From: Clostridiales bacterium
GTDB taxonomy: Bacteria; Bacillota; Clostridia; Saccharofermentanales; Saccharofermentanaceae
Direction: 5' to 3'
Assembly: GCA_017427465.1 (NCBI GenBank)
Contig: JAFRST010000047.1
Location: forward strand, 60,932-124,931
Length of the DNA: 64,000 bases
Position numbers and translations under genes: made by a program. Below, piece by piece: positions 27,057 through 36,237 of this stretch; position 1 is the stretch's first letter, and every line of letters begins with the position of its first letter. The notes beneath the pieces are model-generated. The model was given only the letters and a program-made list of their open reading frames with translations, did not search any database and was not told the DNA's origin.

Positions 27057-27085
27057 TTGCGGTTAAGCGGAATCCGAGTTATTAT
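27057..27085 (+). promoter_or_regulatory. Candidate promoter of the 27.1-kb gene
   Basis: TTGCGG, a 17-nt spacer and TATTAT, 34 nt before the ATG. The -35 is weak (three of six). Confidence 0.35.
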
Positions 27086-27119
27086 TGTTTTTGTAATTTA
27101 TTTTTGAGGAGGGGACTTC

Positions 27120-28598
27120 ATGGATAAGAAGAAACTCTATATTATCGTGGGTTCAGCAGTAGCGGGTACGCTTCTCATTGTGGGAATCGTTGCTGCCGTA
27201 CTTTCCAACAGACCCAGCGCTTTAATCACATCTGCTGCAGTTAACACTGCAAAGGACATCCGCAAGATCGAGGCTTTCCAGACAATTGAGAAGGTTTCTA
27301 ACGGTGGTTCAGTTGCTGTATCCGCAAACCTTGACAAGTACGCAAACGACATTTCCATCCAGGGTAAGGTCTACACTGACGTCAAGAACTCAAGAGGCGC
27401 TTACGAGATGACGATCTATGATGACGAGGACGTCATGGTACAGCCCAGGATCTACTACGGAAAGGATTCTTTCGTTGCCACATGTCCTGAGCTTTTCGAG
27501 GGCGCATACGGAATCAACTTCAAGAAGCTCGATAAGAATCTTCCTGATTCCATTTTCGATCCTGATGAAGACACTGATTATTCTCTTCCCGAAGGTCTCT
27601 ACGATTACCTTATCGGACTCAGCGAGAATTCCAAGGGCAACAAGGAACTCGAGCGCGATCTCACGAAGGCTGCTACAAGATATGAGAAGTTCATGATCCA
27701 GACAGTCTTAAAGTATGCAGATGTCGAGAAGTCCAGCGACAAGATCAAGGTAGGCGGAGACAATATCTCCTGCACCGTTATCACTATCAATGTTGATGAG
27801 GATGCTATCGTTCTGATCATGCAGGACCTCATCGATTACATCAACAACGATAAGAGCCTTGAGGACCTCCTCACCCGTTATTACGAAGCTATGCCGAACA
27901 TGTCATTGATCTACGGCTACGGCGGCTACGATGCTGAAGATATGGTTGATGCTTTCTATGATGAGATCGACGAACTTGAAGATTCACTCGACTACATCGA
28001 AGACATGAAGATAGACCTTGAAGGCGTTTTCTATATCACAAAGTCCGGCAAGAGAATTGCCCAGATGGAATTTGATTTTGACGTTAACGGCGAACAGACA
28101 GAGATCGAGATCGTTCTCGGCAAGAACATTGCAAAGACAAAGGAAATGAGCCTCTCAGTCAAGACAAACGACGATTACGAGATGTCCATCGAGTACGTGG
28201 TAGAAGAGGACAGCGCAAAGGCATACGAAGCCGAGATCAAGTATACCATTAAGGACTATTGGGATGATGAATCTTACAAGATGACCATCAGCTGGGACAA
28301 GAAGTCCGGAGATCTCGAATTCAAGGGCAAGAATGACTACAGCGATTTCTCTTTGGAAGGCACCCTTAACAAGAAGGGCGACAAGTACATCTTCGTGCTT
28401 GAGAAGATCAAGTCTGACGGCAGGGCCATTGACGGCGTTGATGATCTCGAACTCACCATCACGGTAGACACAAGAGATCCCGCTCCGAAGGCTCCTTCCA
28501 GATACACAGACATCATCCTGATGGAAGAGGATGATTTCGAAGATCTCTTCGAGGAGATCGAGGAAGGCATCGAGGACATCGAAGACGAGTTCTTCTGA
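27120..28598 (+). CDS. Membrane-anchored hypothetical protein
   Basis: A 492-aa protein that was not recognised. Residues 5-29 form a signal-anchor helix; the remainder is outside and strongly acidic, with repeated beta-strand patterns such as YEMTISWDKKSGDLEFKG and ALIEGTL-like stretches, and an Asp/Glu tail (DFEDLFEEIEEGIEDIEDEFF region at the end). It has no lipobox and no catalytic motif. GAGGAGGGG lies 5 nt upstream of the ATG, and a strong terminator follows, so it is monocistronic. The codon use (GAG, AAG, GAC-rich) resembles highly expressed genes of the window, such as pntAA. Confidence 0.7.
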   Translation: MDKKKLYIIVGSAVAGTLLIVGIVAAVLSNRPSALITSAAVNTAKDIRKIEAFQTIEKVSNGGSVAVSANLDKYANDISIQGKVYTDVKNSRGAYEMTIYDDEDVMVQPRIYYGKDSFVATCPELFEGAYGINFKKLDKNLPDSIFDPDEDTDYSLPEGLYDYLIGLSENSKGNKELERDLTKAATRYEKFMIQTVLKYADVEKSSDKIKVGGDNISCTVITINVDEDAIVLIMQDLIDYINNDKSLEDLLTRYYEAMPNMSLIYGYGGYDAEDMVDAFYDEIDELEDSLDYIEDMKIDLEGVFYITKSGKRIAQMEFDFDVNGEQTEIEIVLGKNIAKTKEMSLSVKTNDDYEMSIEYVVEEDSAKAYEAEIKYTIKDYWDDESYKMTISWDKKSGDLEFKGKNDYSDFSLEGTLNKKGDKYIFVLEKIKSDGRAIDGVDDLELTITVDTRDPAPKAPSRYTDIILMEEDDFEDLFEEIEEGIEDIEDEFF

Positions 28599-28627
28599 TA
28601 CCGTACAGGTTAATATATGATCTGTCA

Positions 28628-28656
28628 GGGGCTGCCTTAGTGGCGGCCCCTTTTTT
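28628..28656 (+). terminator. Rho-independent terminator
   Basis: GGGGCTGCC, 5-nt loop, GGCGGCCCC and TTTTTT, 29 nt after the stop codon. Confidence 0.9.
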
Positions 28657-28710
28657 GTTGTATTTTTTTGGGTAAAGGCGAGACTCTAAAGTGCTGAAAA
28701 GTTGTGCGGC

Positions 28711-28838
28711 TTTCGCATTCTGAGCCTGAAAATGCGTTTTTTGTGCGAAAAATCGAAAAATCCGCACGATTTTCGCAATCTGAGCCCGAAAATGCGTTTT
28801 TTTGTGCGAATAATCGGAAAATCCGCACGATTTTCGCA
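28711..28838. repeat. 60-61-bp tandem hairpin repeat, two copies and a fragment
   Basis: TTTCGCA starts recur at 28711, 28771 and 28832. Each unit alternates TTTCGCA, CTGAGCC, AAAATGCG, TGTGCGAA and ATCCGCAC, so TGCG-type words face each other repeatedly and can form nested stems. Confidence 0.8.
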
Positions 28839-28886
28839 CGCACGAGTCCCTGCAGCTGCTCACGCACGAGTCCCTGCAGCTGCTCA
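28839..28886. repeat. 24-bp perfect tandem duplication
   Basis: Two identical 24-bp units starting CGCACGAGTCCC abut at 28862/28863. Each contains the self-complementary CTGCAG and CAGCTG. It directly follows the 60-bp repeat. Confidence 0.85.
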
Positions 28887-28976
28887 CGCAGAGTACCGCA
28901 CCCGCACCCGCCAAAACCACCCCTTACAACTGTTTAACACGCAGTTATTTATATATACGCATAAGGTCAGATATCG

Positions 28977-28985
28977 TGATATAAT
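28977..28985 (+). promoter_or_regulatory. Extended -10 promoter of the pnt operon
   Basis: TGATATAAT, 59 nt before the pntAA start. No recognisable -35. Confidence 0.5.
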
Positions 28986-29044
28986 TTTAAAGTTTTAGTG
29001 TGGATTTTTGTCCCTACACAATCCAAGTCATAAGAGGTGTGCAC

Positions 29045-30172
29045 ATGAAGAAAGTTCTGGTATGCAAGGAAAGCCTGCCTGCCGAGACAAGAGTTGCCGT
29101 TATCCCCGATGACATCAAGAAGCTCACAGGTATGGGCTTTGAGTTCACGGTGGTCAGTGGCGCAGGTCTCAAGAGCGGCTTCACAGATGCGGATTACGAA
29201 CAAGCCGGCGCGAAGATAGTTAAGGCCGAAGAAGATGGCCTTAAGGATGCCGAGATTGTTGTCAGGATCCTCAAGCCCGATTCAGCTGAGGGCATGAACC
29301 CCGATACGGTTCACATCAGCTTCTTAGATCCTTTTAACGAGAAGGATCTCCTCAACGGATTTGCCAAGAATAACATCCAGGCAGTATCCCTCGAGATGAT
29401 CCCCAGAACGACGCTCGCTCAGAAGATGGACGTTCAGTCTTCACAGACATCTCTTGCTGGTTACGTTGCAGTTCTCAATGCGGCAGCACGTATGCCCAAG
29501 ATACTTCCGATGATGGTTACTCCTGCAGGAACTATCAATCCTGCCAGAGTATTCGTTATCGGCGTTGGCGTTGCAGGCCTTCAGGCTATCGCAACGGCTA
29601 AGAGACTCGGTGCGCGCGTTGACGCTTTCGATACAAGACCGGTCGTAGAAGAGCAGGTTAAGTCACTTGGCGCTAACTTCGTCAAGATCGACTTGGGCGA
29701 GATGGGCCAGACCGCTCAGGGCTACGCTAAGGAACTCACACCCGAGCAGATCGCCAAGCAGCAGGAAGCTCAGGCTAAGGTCTGCGAGAAGGCTAATATC
29801 GTTATCACCACCGCTAAGGTCTTCGGCCGCAAGGCTCCTGTCCTCATCAAGAAGGACGTGATCGACCGTATGCAGCCCGGCGCCATCATCGTAGATATGG
29901 CAGTATCCACAGGCGGTAACGTTGAAGGATCTAAGCCCGGTGAAGTAGTCGTTACAGACAACGGCGTAATCATTCTCCCCGGTGACGAACTCCAGCGCCA
30001 GGTACCCTGGGACGCTTCGAAAATGCTCTCCGGTAACATCTCCGCATTCCTTACTCACTTCTACAACAAGGAGACAAAGGAATTCGAGGTCAAGATGACC
30101 GACGAGATCATGAAGGGGTGCCTGCTCACACAGGGCGGAGCCATCATTCACGAAAGATTCAAGGAGGCATAA
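29045..30172 (+). CDS. pntAA: Proton-translocating transhydrogenase, NAD(H)-binding subunit
   Basis: A 375-aa cytosolic subunit (domain I) of the enzyme that exchanges hydride between NADH and NADP+, coupled to proton flow. The N-terminal alanine-dehydrogenase-like part begins KESLPAETRVAVIP. The Rossmann loop is VIGVGVAGLQAIATAKRLGA with DTRP after it, and RKAPVLI and PGDELQRQVPWDASKM are family signatures. The ATG at 29045 has AGAGGTG 6 nt upstream; the frame remains open for 15 more codons without support. First gene of a three-gene operon, as in organisms with a split alpha subunit. Confidence 0.95.
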   Translation: MKKVLVCKESLPAETRVAVIPDDIKKLTGMGFEFTVVSGAGLKSGFTDADYEQAGAKIVKAEEDGLKDAEIVVRILKPDSAEGMNPDTVHISFLDPFNEKDLLNGFAKNNIQAVSLEMIPRTTLAQKMDVQSSQTSLAGYVAVLNAAARMPKILPMMVTPAGTINPARVFVIGVGVAGLQAIATAKRLGARVDAFDTRPVVEEQVKSLGANFVKIDLGEMGQTAQGYAKELTPEQIAKQQEAQAKVCEKANIVITTAKVFGRKAPVLIKKDVIDRMQPGAIIVDMAVSTGGNVEGSKPGEVVVTDNGVIILPGDELQRQVPWDASKMLSGNISAFLTHFYNKETKEFEVKMTDEIMKGCLLTQGGAIIHERFKEA

Positions 30173-30174
30173 TA

Positions 30175-30480
30175 ATGGACGGTCAGACAATAATGCTGTT
30201 GGTATTCGTTTTTATCATCGCAGCTTTCCTCGGAGTCGAGCTTATTTCCAAGGTTCCCTCCCAGCTTCACACTCCGCTCATGAGCGGTACAAATGCTATC
30301 TCCGGTATCACCATCGTCGGTGCTATCGCAGCTTGCGCTATCAATGTTGACAATCATGTTTTGGGCATGATCTTAGGCGGCATCGCCATTCTTTTCGCAA
30401 CCATCAATGTTATCGGAGGTTACTTCGTAACAGACAGAATGCTCGCAATGTTTAAGAAGAAGGAGGATAAGAAGAAATAA
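30175..30480 (+). CDS. pntAB: Transhydrogenase small membrane subunit
   Basis: A 101-aa membrane protein corresponding to the helices that end PntA in E. coli. It has three to four hydrophobic segments and the conserved SKVPSQLHTPLMSGTNAISGI. AAGGAGG lies at the end of pntAA, and the ATG follows that gene's stop by 2 nt. The last codons overlap pntB (TAATG). Together with PntB it forms the proton channel. Confidence 0.93.
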   Translation: MDGQTIMLLVFVFIIAAFLGVELISKVPSQLHTPLMSGTNAISGITIVGAIAACAINVDNHVLGMILGGIAILFATINVIGGYFVTDRMLAMFKKKEDKKK

Positions 30481-31898
30481 TGGACTTCATCGATTTTTTC
30501 TGCATCTTCCTTTACATGATCGCGAGCGTCTTCTTCATCATGGGAATCAAGAAGCTCGGAAAGGCAGATACTGCCCGTAAGGGTAACCTGATGTCATCCA
30601 TCGGTATGGGCATCGCCGTCCTCTCAGTCCTCATCTCACAGGATGTTTTCGACGGCGGCTTAGTAGCTTACATCATCATCATCCTCGCTATCGCAGCAGG
30701 ATCCGTTATCGGTTTCATCTGGGCTAAGAAGGTCGAAATGACCGGCATGCCCCAGCTCGTAGCGCTCTTCAACGGCTTCGGCGGTCTGTCGTCAATGCTC
30801 GTTGCAATCTCTCAGTATTGCGCTATCCGCGGCGGTTCTTACGCTGTCGGCACAGATGCTTTCACATCGATCACATTAGGCCTCACGATCGTTATCGGTG
30901 CCGTTGCATTCACAGGTTCACTCATCGCTTGGGCTAAGCTCGCAGGTCTCAAGATGTTCAAGAAGAACATCACGATCCCCGGCAAGAACTTCATCAATGC
31001 AGGCATCCTCGCTACTGCAGTTATCGGCATCGTTCTTTACTGCATCGCTCCCGAAGATGTTCTGGGCCTTGTCGGAATCCTTGTTACTGCACTTTCATCC
31101 CTGGCTCTCGGTGTTACGCTGGTTATCACTATCGGCGGCGGCGATATGCCGGTTATCATCTCTTTCCTTAACGCACTCTCCGGTCTCGCTGCAGCATTTG
31201 CAGGATTCCCTATCGGCAACACGGTGCTCATCGTATCCGGCTGCCTGGTTGGTGCTTCCGGCGTCATCCTCACGCTCATCATGTGCAAGGCTATGAACAA
31301 GTCCTTTGCATCCCTCCTCTTCAAGACAGCAAAGAAGAAGGCTTCTTCCGCTGCAGAGGGCGAGCACAAGGAGCCCAAGGCTATGTCCGTTGAGGATGCT
31401 TTCCTTATCCTCGAAGCTGCAAAGAGCGTTGTATTCGTACCCGGTTACGGTATGGCTGTTGCACAGGCTCAGCACGCTGTTAAGGAGCTCTGCGATGTCC
31501 TCGAAGAGAACGGCTGTGAAGTTAACTTCGCTATCCACCCCGTTGCCGGACGTATGCCCGGTCACATGAACGTTCTCCTCGCAGAGGCTAACGTTCCTTA
31601 CGAGCAGCTCAAGACAGCAGACGAGATGAATCCCCAGATGCCTAACACAGACATCGCCATCGTCATCGGCGCTAACGACGTTGTTAACCCCGCTGCTATC
31701 AACGACGAGTCATCACCGCTCTACGGCATGCCTATCGTAAATGCTTACGAGGCACGCACGGTATTCGTACTTAAGCGCGGTCAGGGTACAGGCTTCTCCG
31801 GTATCGAGAACCCGCTCTTCACGATGGACAACACCGTCATGATCTACGGCGACGCCAAGCAGACAGTATCCCAGCTCGTTGTCGAGTTTGAGAACTGA
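30480..31898 (+). CDS. pntB: Transhydrogenase beta subunit
   Basis: A 472-aa subunit with about nine membrane helices, followed by the NADP(H)-binding domain III (from about residue 300): VVFVPGYGMAVAQAQ, HPVAGRMPGHMNVLLAEA and VIGANDVVNPAA. It completes a full-length PntAA-AB-B set that should supply NADPH at the expense of the proton gradient. Its start overlaps the pntAB stop by one nucleotide. A strong terminator follows. Confidence 0.95.
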   Translation: MDFIDFFCIFLYMIASVFFIMGIKKLGKADTARKGNLMSSIGMGIAVLSVLISQDVFDGGLVAYIIIILAIAAGSVIGFIWAKKVEMTGMPQLVALFNGFGGLSSMLVAISQYCAIRGGSYAVGTDAFTSITLGLTIVIGAVAFTGSLIAWAKLAGLKMFKKNITIPGKNFINAGILATAVIGIVLYCIAPEDVLGLVGILVTALSSLALGVTLVITIGGGDMPVIISFLNALSGLAAAFAGFPIGNTVLIVSGCLVGASGVILTLIMCKAMNKSFASLLFKTAKKKASSAAEGEHKEPKAMSVEDAFLILEAAKSVVFVPGYGMAVAQAQHAVKELCDVLEENGCEVNFAIHPVAGRMPGHMNVLLAEANVPYEQLKTADEMNPQMPNTDIAIVIGANDVVNPAAINDESSPLYGMPIVNAYEARTVFVLKRGQGTGFSGIENPLFTMDNTVMIYGDAKQTVSQLVVEFEN

Positions 31899-31922
31899 TA
31901 AGTGTTCTGAATTCAAAAGCAA

Positions 31923-31950
31923 ACTCCCCGTCAACCGGCGGGGAGTTTTT
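31923..31950 (+). terminator. Terminator of the pnt operon
   Basis: ACTCCCCG, 8-nt loop, CGGGGAGT and TTTTTATTT. It may also act on the convergent gene. Confidence 0.88.
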
Positions 31951-31979
31951 ATTTGCCTTGTTCTCGAAAACCTTTTCTC

Positions 31980-33779
31980 TCAGATAACTACATTATCGTA
32001 AACACTGTTCTTGAAGTATTCGATAGCCTCATCTCTGGTGAGGTCACCGTTAACATACATATCAACAGCTTGCTTAAAGTAATTGTTGATCAGATTATCA
32101 TTCTCCGTCAGATACTTGCCGGAAGGCATGTTATTACACTCGATGTAAGCCTCGTATACATTCTGGCCTCCGCAAAAATCAGAGACACCATCAGACTTGG
32201 CCATAACGACTCCTGAAGCAACACCCTGCTGATAATCATAAATCATTTTATTGGCCAAGAGATACTGGAGTCCTGTATCAGATGTATCAAGAGTGATCCA
32301 TTCGATGAGCTCGGCAACGCCTTCCTTCTGGTCAGTATCCTTGTTAGCAAAGATCCATGTGCCGCCCCAGTAGGAACTGACCGGCGGTCTGCAGACTCTC
32401 CACTGTCCGTATGTGCCTTCATCGACATAACTCCCTCCGGAATTGCCTTCCATAATGTAACTTATGAACCAGACCGGTCCGAAGAATGCGAAAACCTTCC
32501 GGTCGCTTACACCGCTCATCTCGTTAAACCATTCCTCCGACCACATGACAGTGTTATTAGAATAATCGTTGTCCTTGAGCGTCTTAGCAAGGTCGATATA
32601 GCCCTCCCTGTCAGTACTGATGTTAATCTGTCCGTCCGCGACCCACGCCGAATCCGTAGTCGTCGTATAAAGCTGCCATATAGCAGAGGTATCGGAGACT
32701 GCAGCATAGCCCTTAGACTTAAGTATCTCAGAGGCCTCAAGGAACTTATCCCAATTGCCTGTACCGGCACCTATGATCTTCTCGATCTCAGCCGGATCAT
32801 CCGTGCCAAATACATCCCTGGCTATATCAGCGTTGTAGATCATGGCACAGCCCGTACCCTCATAACCAAGGGCTACGACTTCACCATCGCGTGAACCGAT
32901 CTCCACTGTATACGGGGCGATCTCGGCGTCCTCGATCTTCTTATCCACATCGATGCCGAGATCCCTGTAAGCGGAAGCATACTCAGCCATTTCACCCTGA
33001 GAGTATTTGTATACAAACTCAACATTAGCAACATATATATCAGGAGCTTGGTCACCACCATTTGCAAGTGCTTCATCCAGTACTCTCTCATAGTCACAGT
33101 CTCTGCTGATGAACGTGCATTTAACAGTATACATTTCACCGAATTCAGGATTCTGTCTGATGTACTGTTCTATGAATTCAGGCACTTCATATGTGTATGT
33201 CCAGAGCTCGATTTTCTCCGGGCCGGTGCCATAAGTAACAAACTGCGGCTCAGGCTCATCATCTTCAGTCTCGGTCGGTTCGGTCTCAGTCTCCGACTCT
33301 GTCGTATACCACGGTGGTTCAGTATAATCAGGAACTTCATAGCGGGATCCGGACGATGAAGATAAATCCTCAAAAGCCTGACAAAGAATTGCTTCGCATC
33401 CGACAATAAGAGTTAATGGTAAAACAAAGATACCCGCCAGCGCTGATAATACTATTCCGACAATTCCGAAAGGCGAACCTTTCACTTTACCGGAACGAAC
33501 TTCTGATATTCCTTTGCACGAAAGAATAATACCGGCAACACAAAAACCAACAGCTAAGATATAAGCCACAACTGCTACCTTAAACAAAAATGGAGTTACA
33601 TTGCCGAAATCAGTACACCAGAAACCTGCCAGACAGCAAGCCACTGATGCCAGCGCAATGCCAAAGCCGATAACACACAGCTTACTGAACTTTCTTTTCT
33701 CCGGAAAACGATTGCCGCAGGTGTCGCAAAACGGCAATTGATCAACTTGCGGCGCACCACAAACAGGACACTTATTCAT
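31980..33779 (-). CDS. Zinc-ribbon/multi-helix protein fused to an extracellular solute-binding domain
   Basis: A 599-aa chimera. Residues 3-22 form a zinc ribbon (CPVCG...CDTCG) expected in the cytoplasm. Three membrane helices follow (about 35-58, 67-90, 108-132). After a Thr/Glu/Pro-rich linker, residues about 185-599 are a family-1 ABC solute-binding protein (ELWTYTYEVPEFIEQY, DQAPDIYVANVEF, GYEGTGCAMIYN, YWGGTWIFANKD, AVDMYVNGDLTRDEAI). Sugar-binding proteins normally have a lipobox and a partner permease; here neither is present. ATG 33779 is preferred over 33785 because GAGGGGG is 8 nt away. It may sense, rather than transport, a glycan; that is inference. Confidence 0.8.
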   Translation of the reverse strand: MNKCPVCGAPQVDQLPFCDTCGNRFPEKRKFSKLCVIGFGIALASVACCLAGFWCTDFGNVTPFLFKVAVVAYILAVGFCVAGIILSCKGISEVRSGKVKGSPFGIVGIVLSALAGIFVLPLTLIVGCEAILCQAFEDLSSSSGSRYEVPDYTEPPWYTTESETETEPTETEDDEPEPQFVTYGTGPEKIELWTYTYEVPEFIEQYIRQNPEFGEMYTVKCTFISRDCDYERVLDEALANGGDQAPDIYVANVEFVYKYSQGEMAEYASAYRDLGIDVDKKIEDAEIAPYTVEIGSRDGEVVALGYEGTGCAMIYNADIARDVFGTDDPAEIEKIIGAGTGNWDKFLEASEILKSKGYAAVSDTSAIWQLYTTTTDSAWVADGQINISTDREGYIDLAKTLKDNDYSNNTVMWSEEWFNEMSGVSDRKVFAFFGPVWFISYIMEGNSGGSYVDEGTYGQWRVCRPPVSSYWGGTWIFANKDTDQKEGVAELIEWITLDTSDTGLQYLLANKMIYDYQQGVASGVVMAKSDGVSDFCGGQNVYEAYIECNNMPSGKYLTENDNLINNYFKQAVDMYVNGDLTRDEAIEYFKNSVYDNVVI

Positions 33780-33898
33780 AAGCATTTCCCCCTCACTTAT
33801 GAAAAGCCTAAAGGCAAGAACCCTCTTCCAGTATGTAGGACTATTATACTACGAATTGTTTTTTATGGTTATTCTGCGGGTCTTGAAGACTGCAGGTT

Positions 33899-34594
33899 TT
33901 ACTCCTGCGCTTGTATCTCCGCGCCCTTTTCAGCCTTCTTATTCACCGGCCTGATAACGAAACAGATGATGATCAACACAGGGATAAAGATAACGACTGC
34001 AGCCAAAACGTCGAGCACGGAATGCTGCTTGACGAAGACCGTGGAAATGCAGATGAGGAAGACCAGGATGTCGCTGGCGATGACGACTGCCTTCTTTTCC
34101 TTGAATCCGATATGAATACCCGCTGCCACAACGAGCGCGTCATAGACGTGAAGGCTCGGGAGCACGTTGGTCGGCGTGTCGATCGAGTGGAGATATTTTA
34201 TGAATCCCATAAAGATGTTGTTGCGGTCTGGAATCTGGCAGCGGAGATCAACGGCATTGGGGTAAACCAGGCAGATGATGATGAACAGTGTCATTCCGGC
34301 CATGAGCATGTAAGATGTTTTTCGCGCGATAACACGGCCCTTGATACCCAATGCGATCATGCCGATGACGAGATAAGGAAGCCACATTGCGTATGGGATA
34401 ATGAATCCTTCGAGTACGGGGATCTTGTCATCCAAAGCGACGTGGATCTGGTGGAAACCGCCTGCGGGCTCCAAGCTCTCGACCCAGAAAAACGTAGGCA
34501 TATAGAAGACCATATAAATGGCCATCGGGAGCAAAGTCAGGACAACATAGATTATCTTGTCCTTAAGACTCTTGTTCTCAACAATCTTATCCAT
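33899..34594 (-). CDS. PAP2-superfamily membrane phosphatase
   Basis: A 231-aa protein with five to six membrane helices. The PAP2 motifs C2 (PSLHV) and C3 (STVFVKQHSVLDVLA, i.e. S-x6-H-x3-D) are present. C1 (K-x6-RP) is not obvious, as in the inositolphosphotransferase-like branch of the family. It probably removes or transfers phosphate on a lipid such as undecaprenyl pyrophosphate or phosphatidate. GAGGGTGG precedes the ATG. It stands alone between the solute-binding chimera and the serpin. Confidence 0.78.
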   Translation of the reverse strand: MDKIVENKSLKDKIIYVVLTLLPMAIYMVFYMPTFFWVESLEPAGGFHQIHVALDDKIPVLEGFIIPYAMWLPYLVIGMIALGIKGRVIARKTSYMLMAGMTLFIIICLVYPNAVDLRCQIPDRNNIFMGFIKYLHSIDTPTNVLPSLHVYDALVVAAGIHIGFKEKKAVVIASDILVFLICISTVFVKQHSVLDVLAAVVIFIPVLIIICFVIRPVNKKAEKGAEIQAQE

Positions 34595-34747
34595 TCCACC
34601 CTCGCATCAGGATATAAATATGCAGAGTGCTCCAGTCCTCACCCGAACTTGAAGCACTCGCATATTATACCTTGTAGATTGTAAAAATGGGCTCTTAATT
34701 GACTTTCTTAAGGAAAACTTAAGCAAAACCCGCAGAAATCGTCTTCA

Positions 34748-36052
34748 TCAGATCTCATTTACGGTACCGATGAAGACCGGAGCCATTGTCTCAAGATCAA
34801 CGATCGCATAGGCAAAAGGCCTGTCGCAGATTACCTGGCGGAACTCTCTTGTGACGGGCTCGGCGCCTGCGCAGTGAAGAGTAACCGCAGTTACGGCCGC
34901 AGCTTTTGTTCCGTTGCTGTCGACTTCGATATGAGTCTTGTGTATTACTTGGGATACATAGATATCACCGGGAGCGCCTGCGATGCCTGAGAGATCAGCC
35001 TTACCGGGAATGAAAATATCTGTTACACCGAGGTTCTTGAGCGTGTCGTTTACAGAGAACTCGTAGTCATATTTGAATTCGGGCATCTTTGTATATACGT
35101 CGTATTCATCTGTACGGCTTTTGATGAACTTCTCGTAATCATCAGCCGTAAAACCCTTAAGGAATTCATTCGCATTGACGGACTCTTCAGCCGGAAGGAT
35201 CATGAGGAAAGCATACTCTCCGCCCTTGTAATTCTTGATAAAACCGGTTGCCTTCTCAGTCTCAAAATAGTATTCAGTAGATTCGTTCAAGAATGTGGCA
35301 TTCTGGGTACCGCTGTTTGCAGAGCGGAATTCGCCGTCTTTGATGTGATCGCTGTCATAAGGCTCGGCCCACTTGGCATCAAAGGCGATGGCATTTACGA
35401 GCACCATGACCGTTTCCGCATCGAGACTGTCGACGACCTCCTTGATCATATGGTCGGTGTTTTCGTCTACCCAGCCGTTGATCTCATTTACTGTGTTGAT
35501 ATCAAATTCAGTCTGTGTATACTCGGCGCCGAATGTCTCCTCTATGTATTCGACATACTCCGTGTTTACGGAATTTCCTAAGAGAGTCCTGTTGCTCCAA
35601 ACGGCATTGGCGCAGGAGAATTCGATCTCCTCTGAATTATTGATCCTGTCCATGAGAGCGGAAGCGAAGGCCTGCTGCATGAGCGGATCCTGGTTCTCTG
35701 CGAAAAGGTCCGTCAGCTGCTTTAATGATTCATTCTTTGAGCCTGCAGCAACCATGTCGAGCGCCATCATGATGGACGCAGGCGATATCATAATGTTTCC
35801 GCTGCCATTGTTATCAGCGATCGACCGGTTCATGAGATCGAAGCAGTATCTTCTGTACTCCTCGTTCATCAGATCCTCATCGTATGAAGTGTTCTTAACT
35901 TCATTAAGATCGATCTCCGTCTTAAGCTGCGGATCATTTTTTAAGGGTATTTCATTTTTCTTCGCCGATGTCTTGCCGCAGCCTCCGAGAAGCATCGTGC
36001 CTGCCATGACTGCGGTAATGACCTTGATGTCTTTCTTTGAACATATCTTCAT
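34748..36052 (-). CDS. Serpin-family lipoprotein
   Basis: A 434-aa serine protease inhibitor anchored by lipobox Cys25 (LLGGC). The serpin core is complete: NIMISPASIMMALDMVAAGS, VLVNAIAFDAKWAEPYD, FLMILPAEE, PEFKYDYEF, and the hinge VDSNGTKAAAVTAV followed by a reactive-centre loop ending before the DRPFAYAI strand. The loop contains CAGAEPVT, so the P1 residue is small or acidic; target specificity cannot be set. The alanine-rich hinge suggests an inhibitory serpin. GGAGG precedes the ATG. Its promoter is the ECF type shared with the sigma operon and the DUF4349 gene. A likely role is protection of surface proteins from proteases. Confidence 0.92.
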   Translation of the reverse strand: MKICSKKDIKVITAVMAGTMLLGGCGKTSAKKNEIPLKNDPQLKTEIDLNEVKNTSYDEDLMNEEYRRYCFDLMNRSIADNNGSGNIMISPASIMMALDMVAAGSKNESLKQLTDLFAENQDPLMQQAFASALMDRINNSEEIEFSCANAVWSNRTLLGNSVNTEYVEYIEETFGAEYTQTEFDINTVNEINGWVDENTDHMIKEVVDSLDAETVMVLVNAIAFDAKWAEPYDSDHIKDGEFRSANSGTQNATFLNESTEYYFETEKATGFIKNYKGGEYAFLMILPAEESVNANEFLKGFTADDYEKFIKSRTDEYDVYTKMPEFKYDYEFSVNDTLKNLGVTDIFIPGKADLSGIAGAPGDIYVSQVIHKTHIEVDSNGTKAAAVTAVTLHCAGAEPVTREFRQVICDRPFAYAIVDLETMAPVFIGTVNEI

Positions 36053-36094
36053 TCTATTTATCCTCCATAATCTTTGTCCGATTTGCTTTATGTC

Positions 36095-36126
36095 CTATAT
36101 ACAGATATCTGCGCGAAAATGTTGCG
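36095..36126 (-). promoter_or_regulatory. ECF-sigma promoter of the serpin gene
   Basis: Minus strand CGCAACATTT, 12 nt, CTGTATATAG, about 40 nt before the ATG. Element sequence and spacing equal those of the sigma operon. Confidence 0.75.
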
Positions 36127-36178
36127 GGAGGATTCTCCGGTTGTGACGGAAAGTGACACGTTTTGCATATACAAACAC

Positions 36179-36208
36179 AAAAAGAAGGCCGCCTCATACG
36201 AGACGGCC
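36179..36208 (-). terminator. Terminator of the Yip1-like gene
   Basis: Minus strand GGCCGTCTC, 4-nt loop, GAGGCGGCC, TTCTTTTT. Confidence 0.9.
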
Positions 36209-36237
36209 TCCGTGATCTTTTCGCTTAAGTTAAGCTA

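Larger units (their letters stand above)
28599..29044. other. Intergenic stretch with terminator, two repeat arrays and pnt promoter
   Basis: In order: the terminator of the 27.1-kb gene, a 60-61-bp hairpin repeat, a 24-bp tandem duplication, and an extended -10 for the transhydrogenase operon. Short frames across the repeats look spurious. Confidence 0.6.

Noticed and set aside
28711..28886. CRISPR array
   Set aside because: Only two to three copies, no unique spacers of constant length and no cas genes; the units abut each other.
33911..34684. 257-codon plus-strand frame opposite the PAP2 gene
   Set aside because: His/Asp-rich anti-sense reading of a membrane protein; the PAP2 motifs support the minus strand.
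35373..36146. 257-codon plus-strand frame
   Set aside because: Shadow of the serpin gene; no ribosome site, and the serpin motifs on the other strand are unambiguous.
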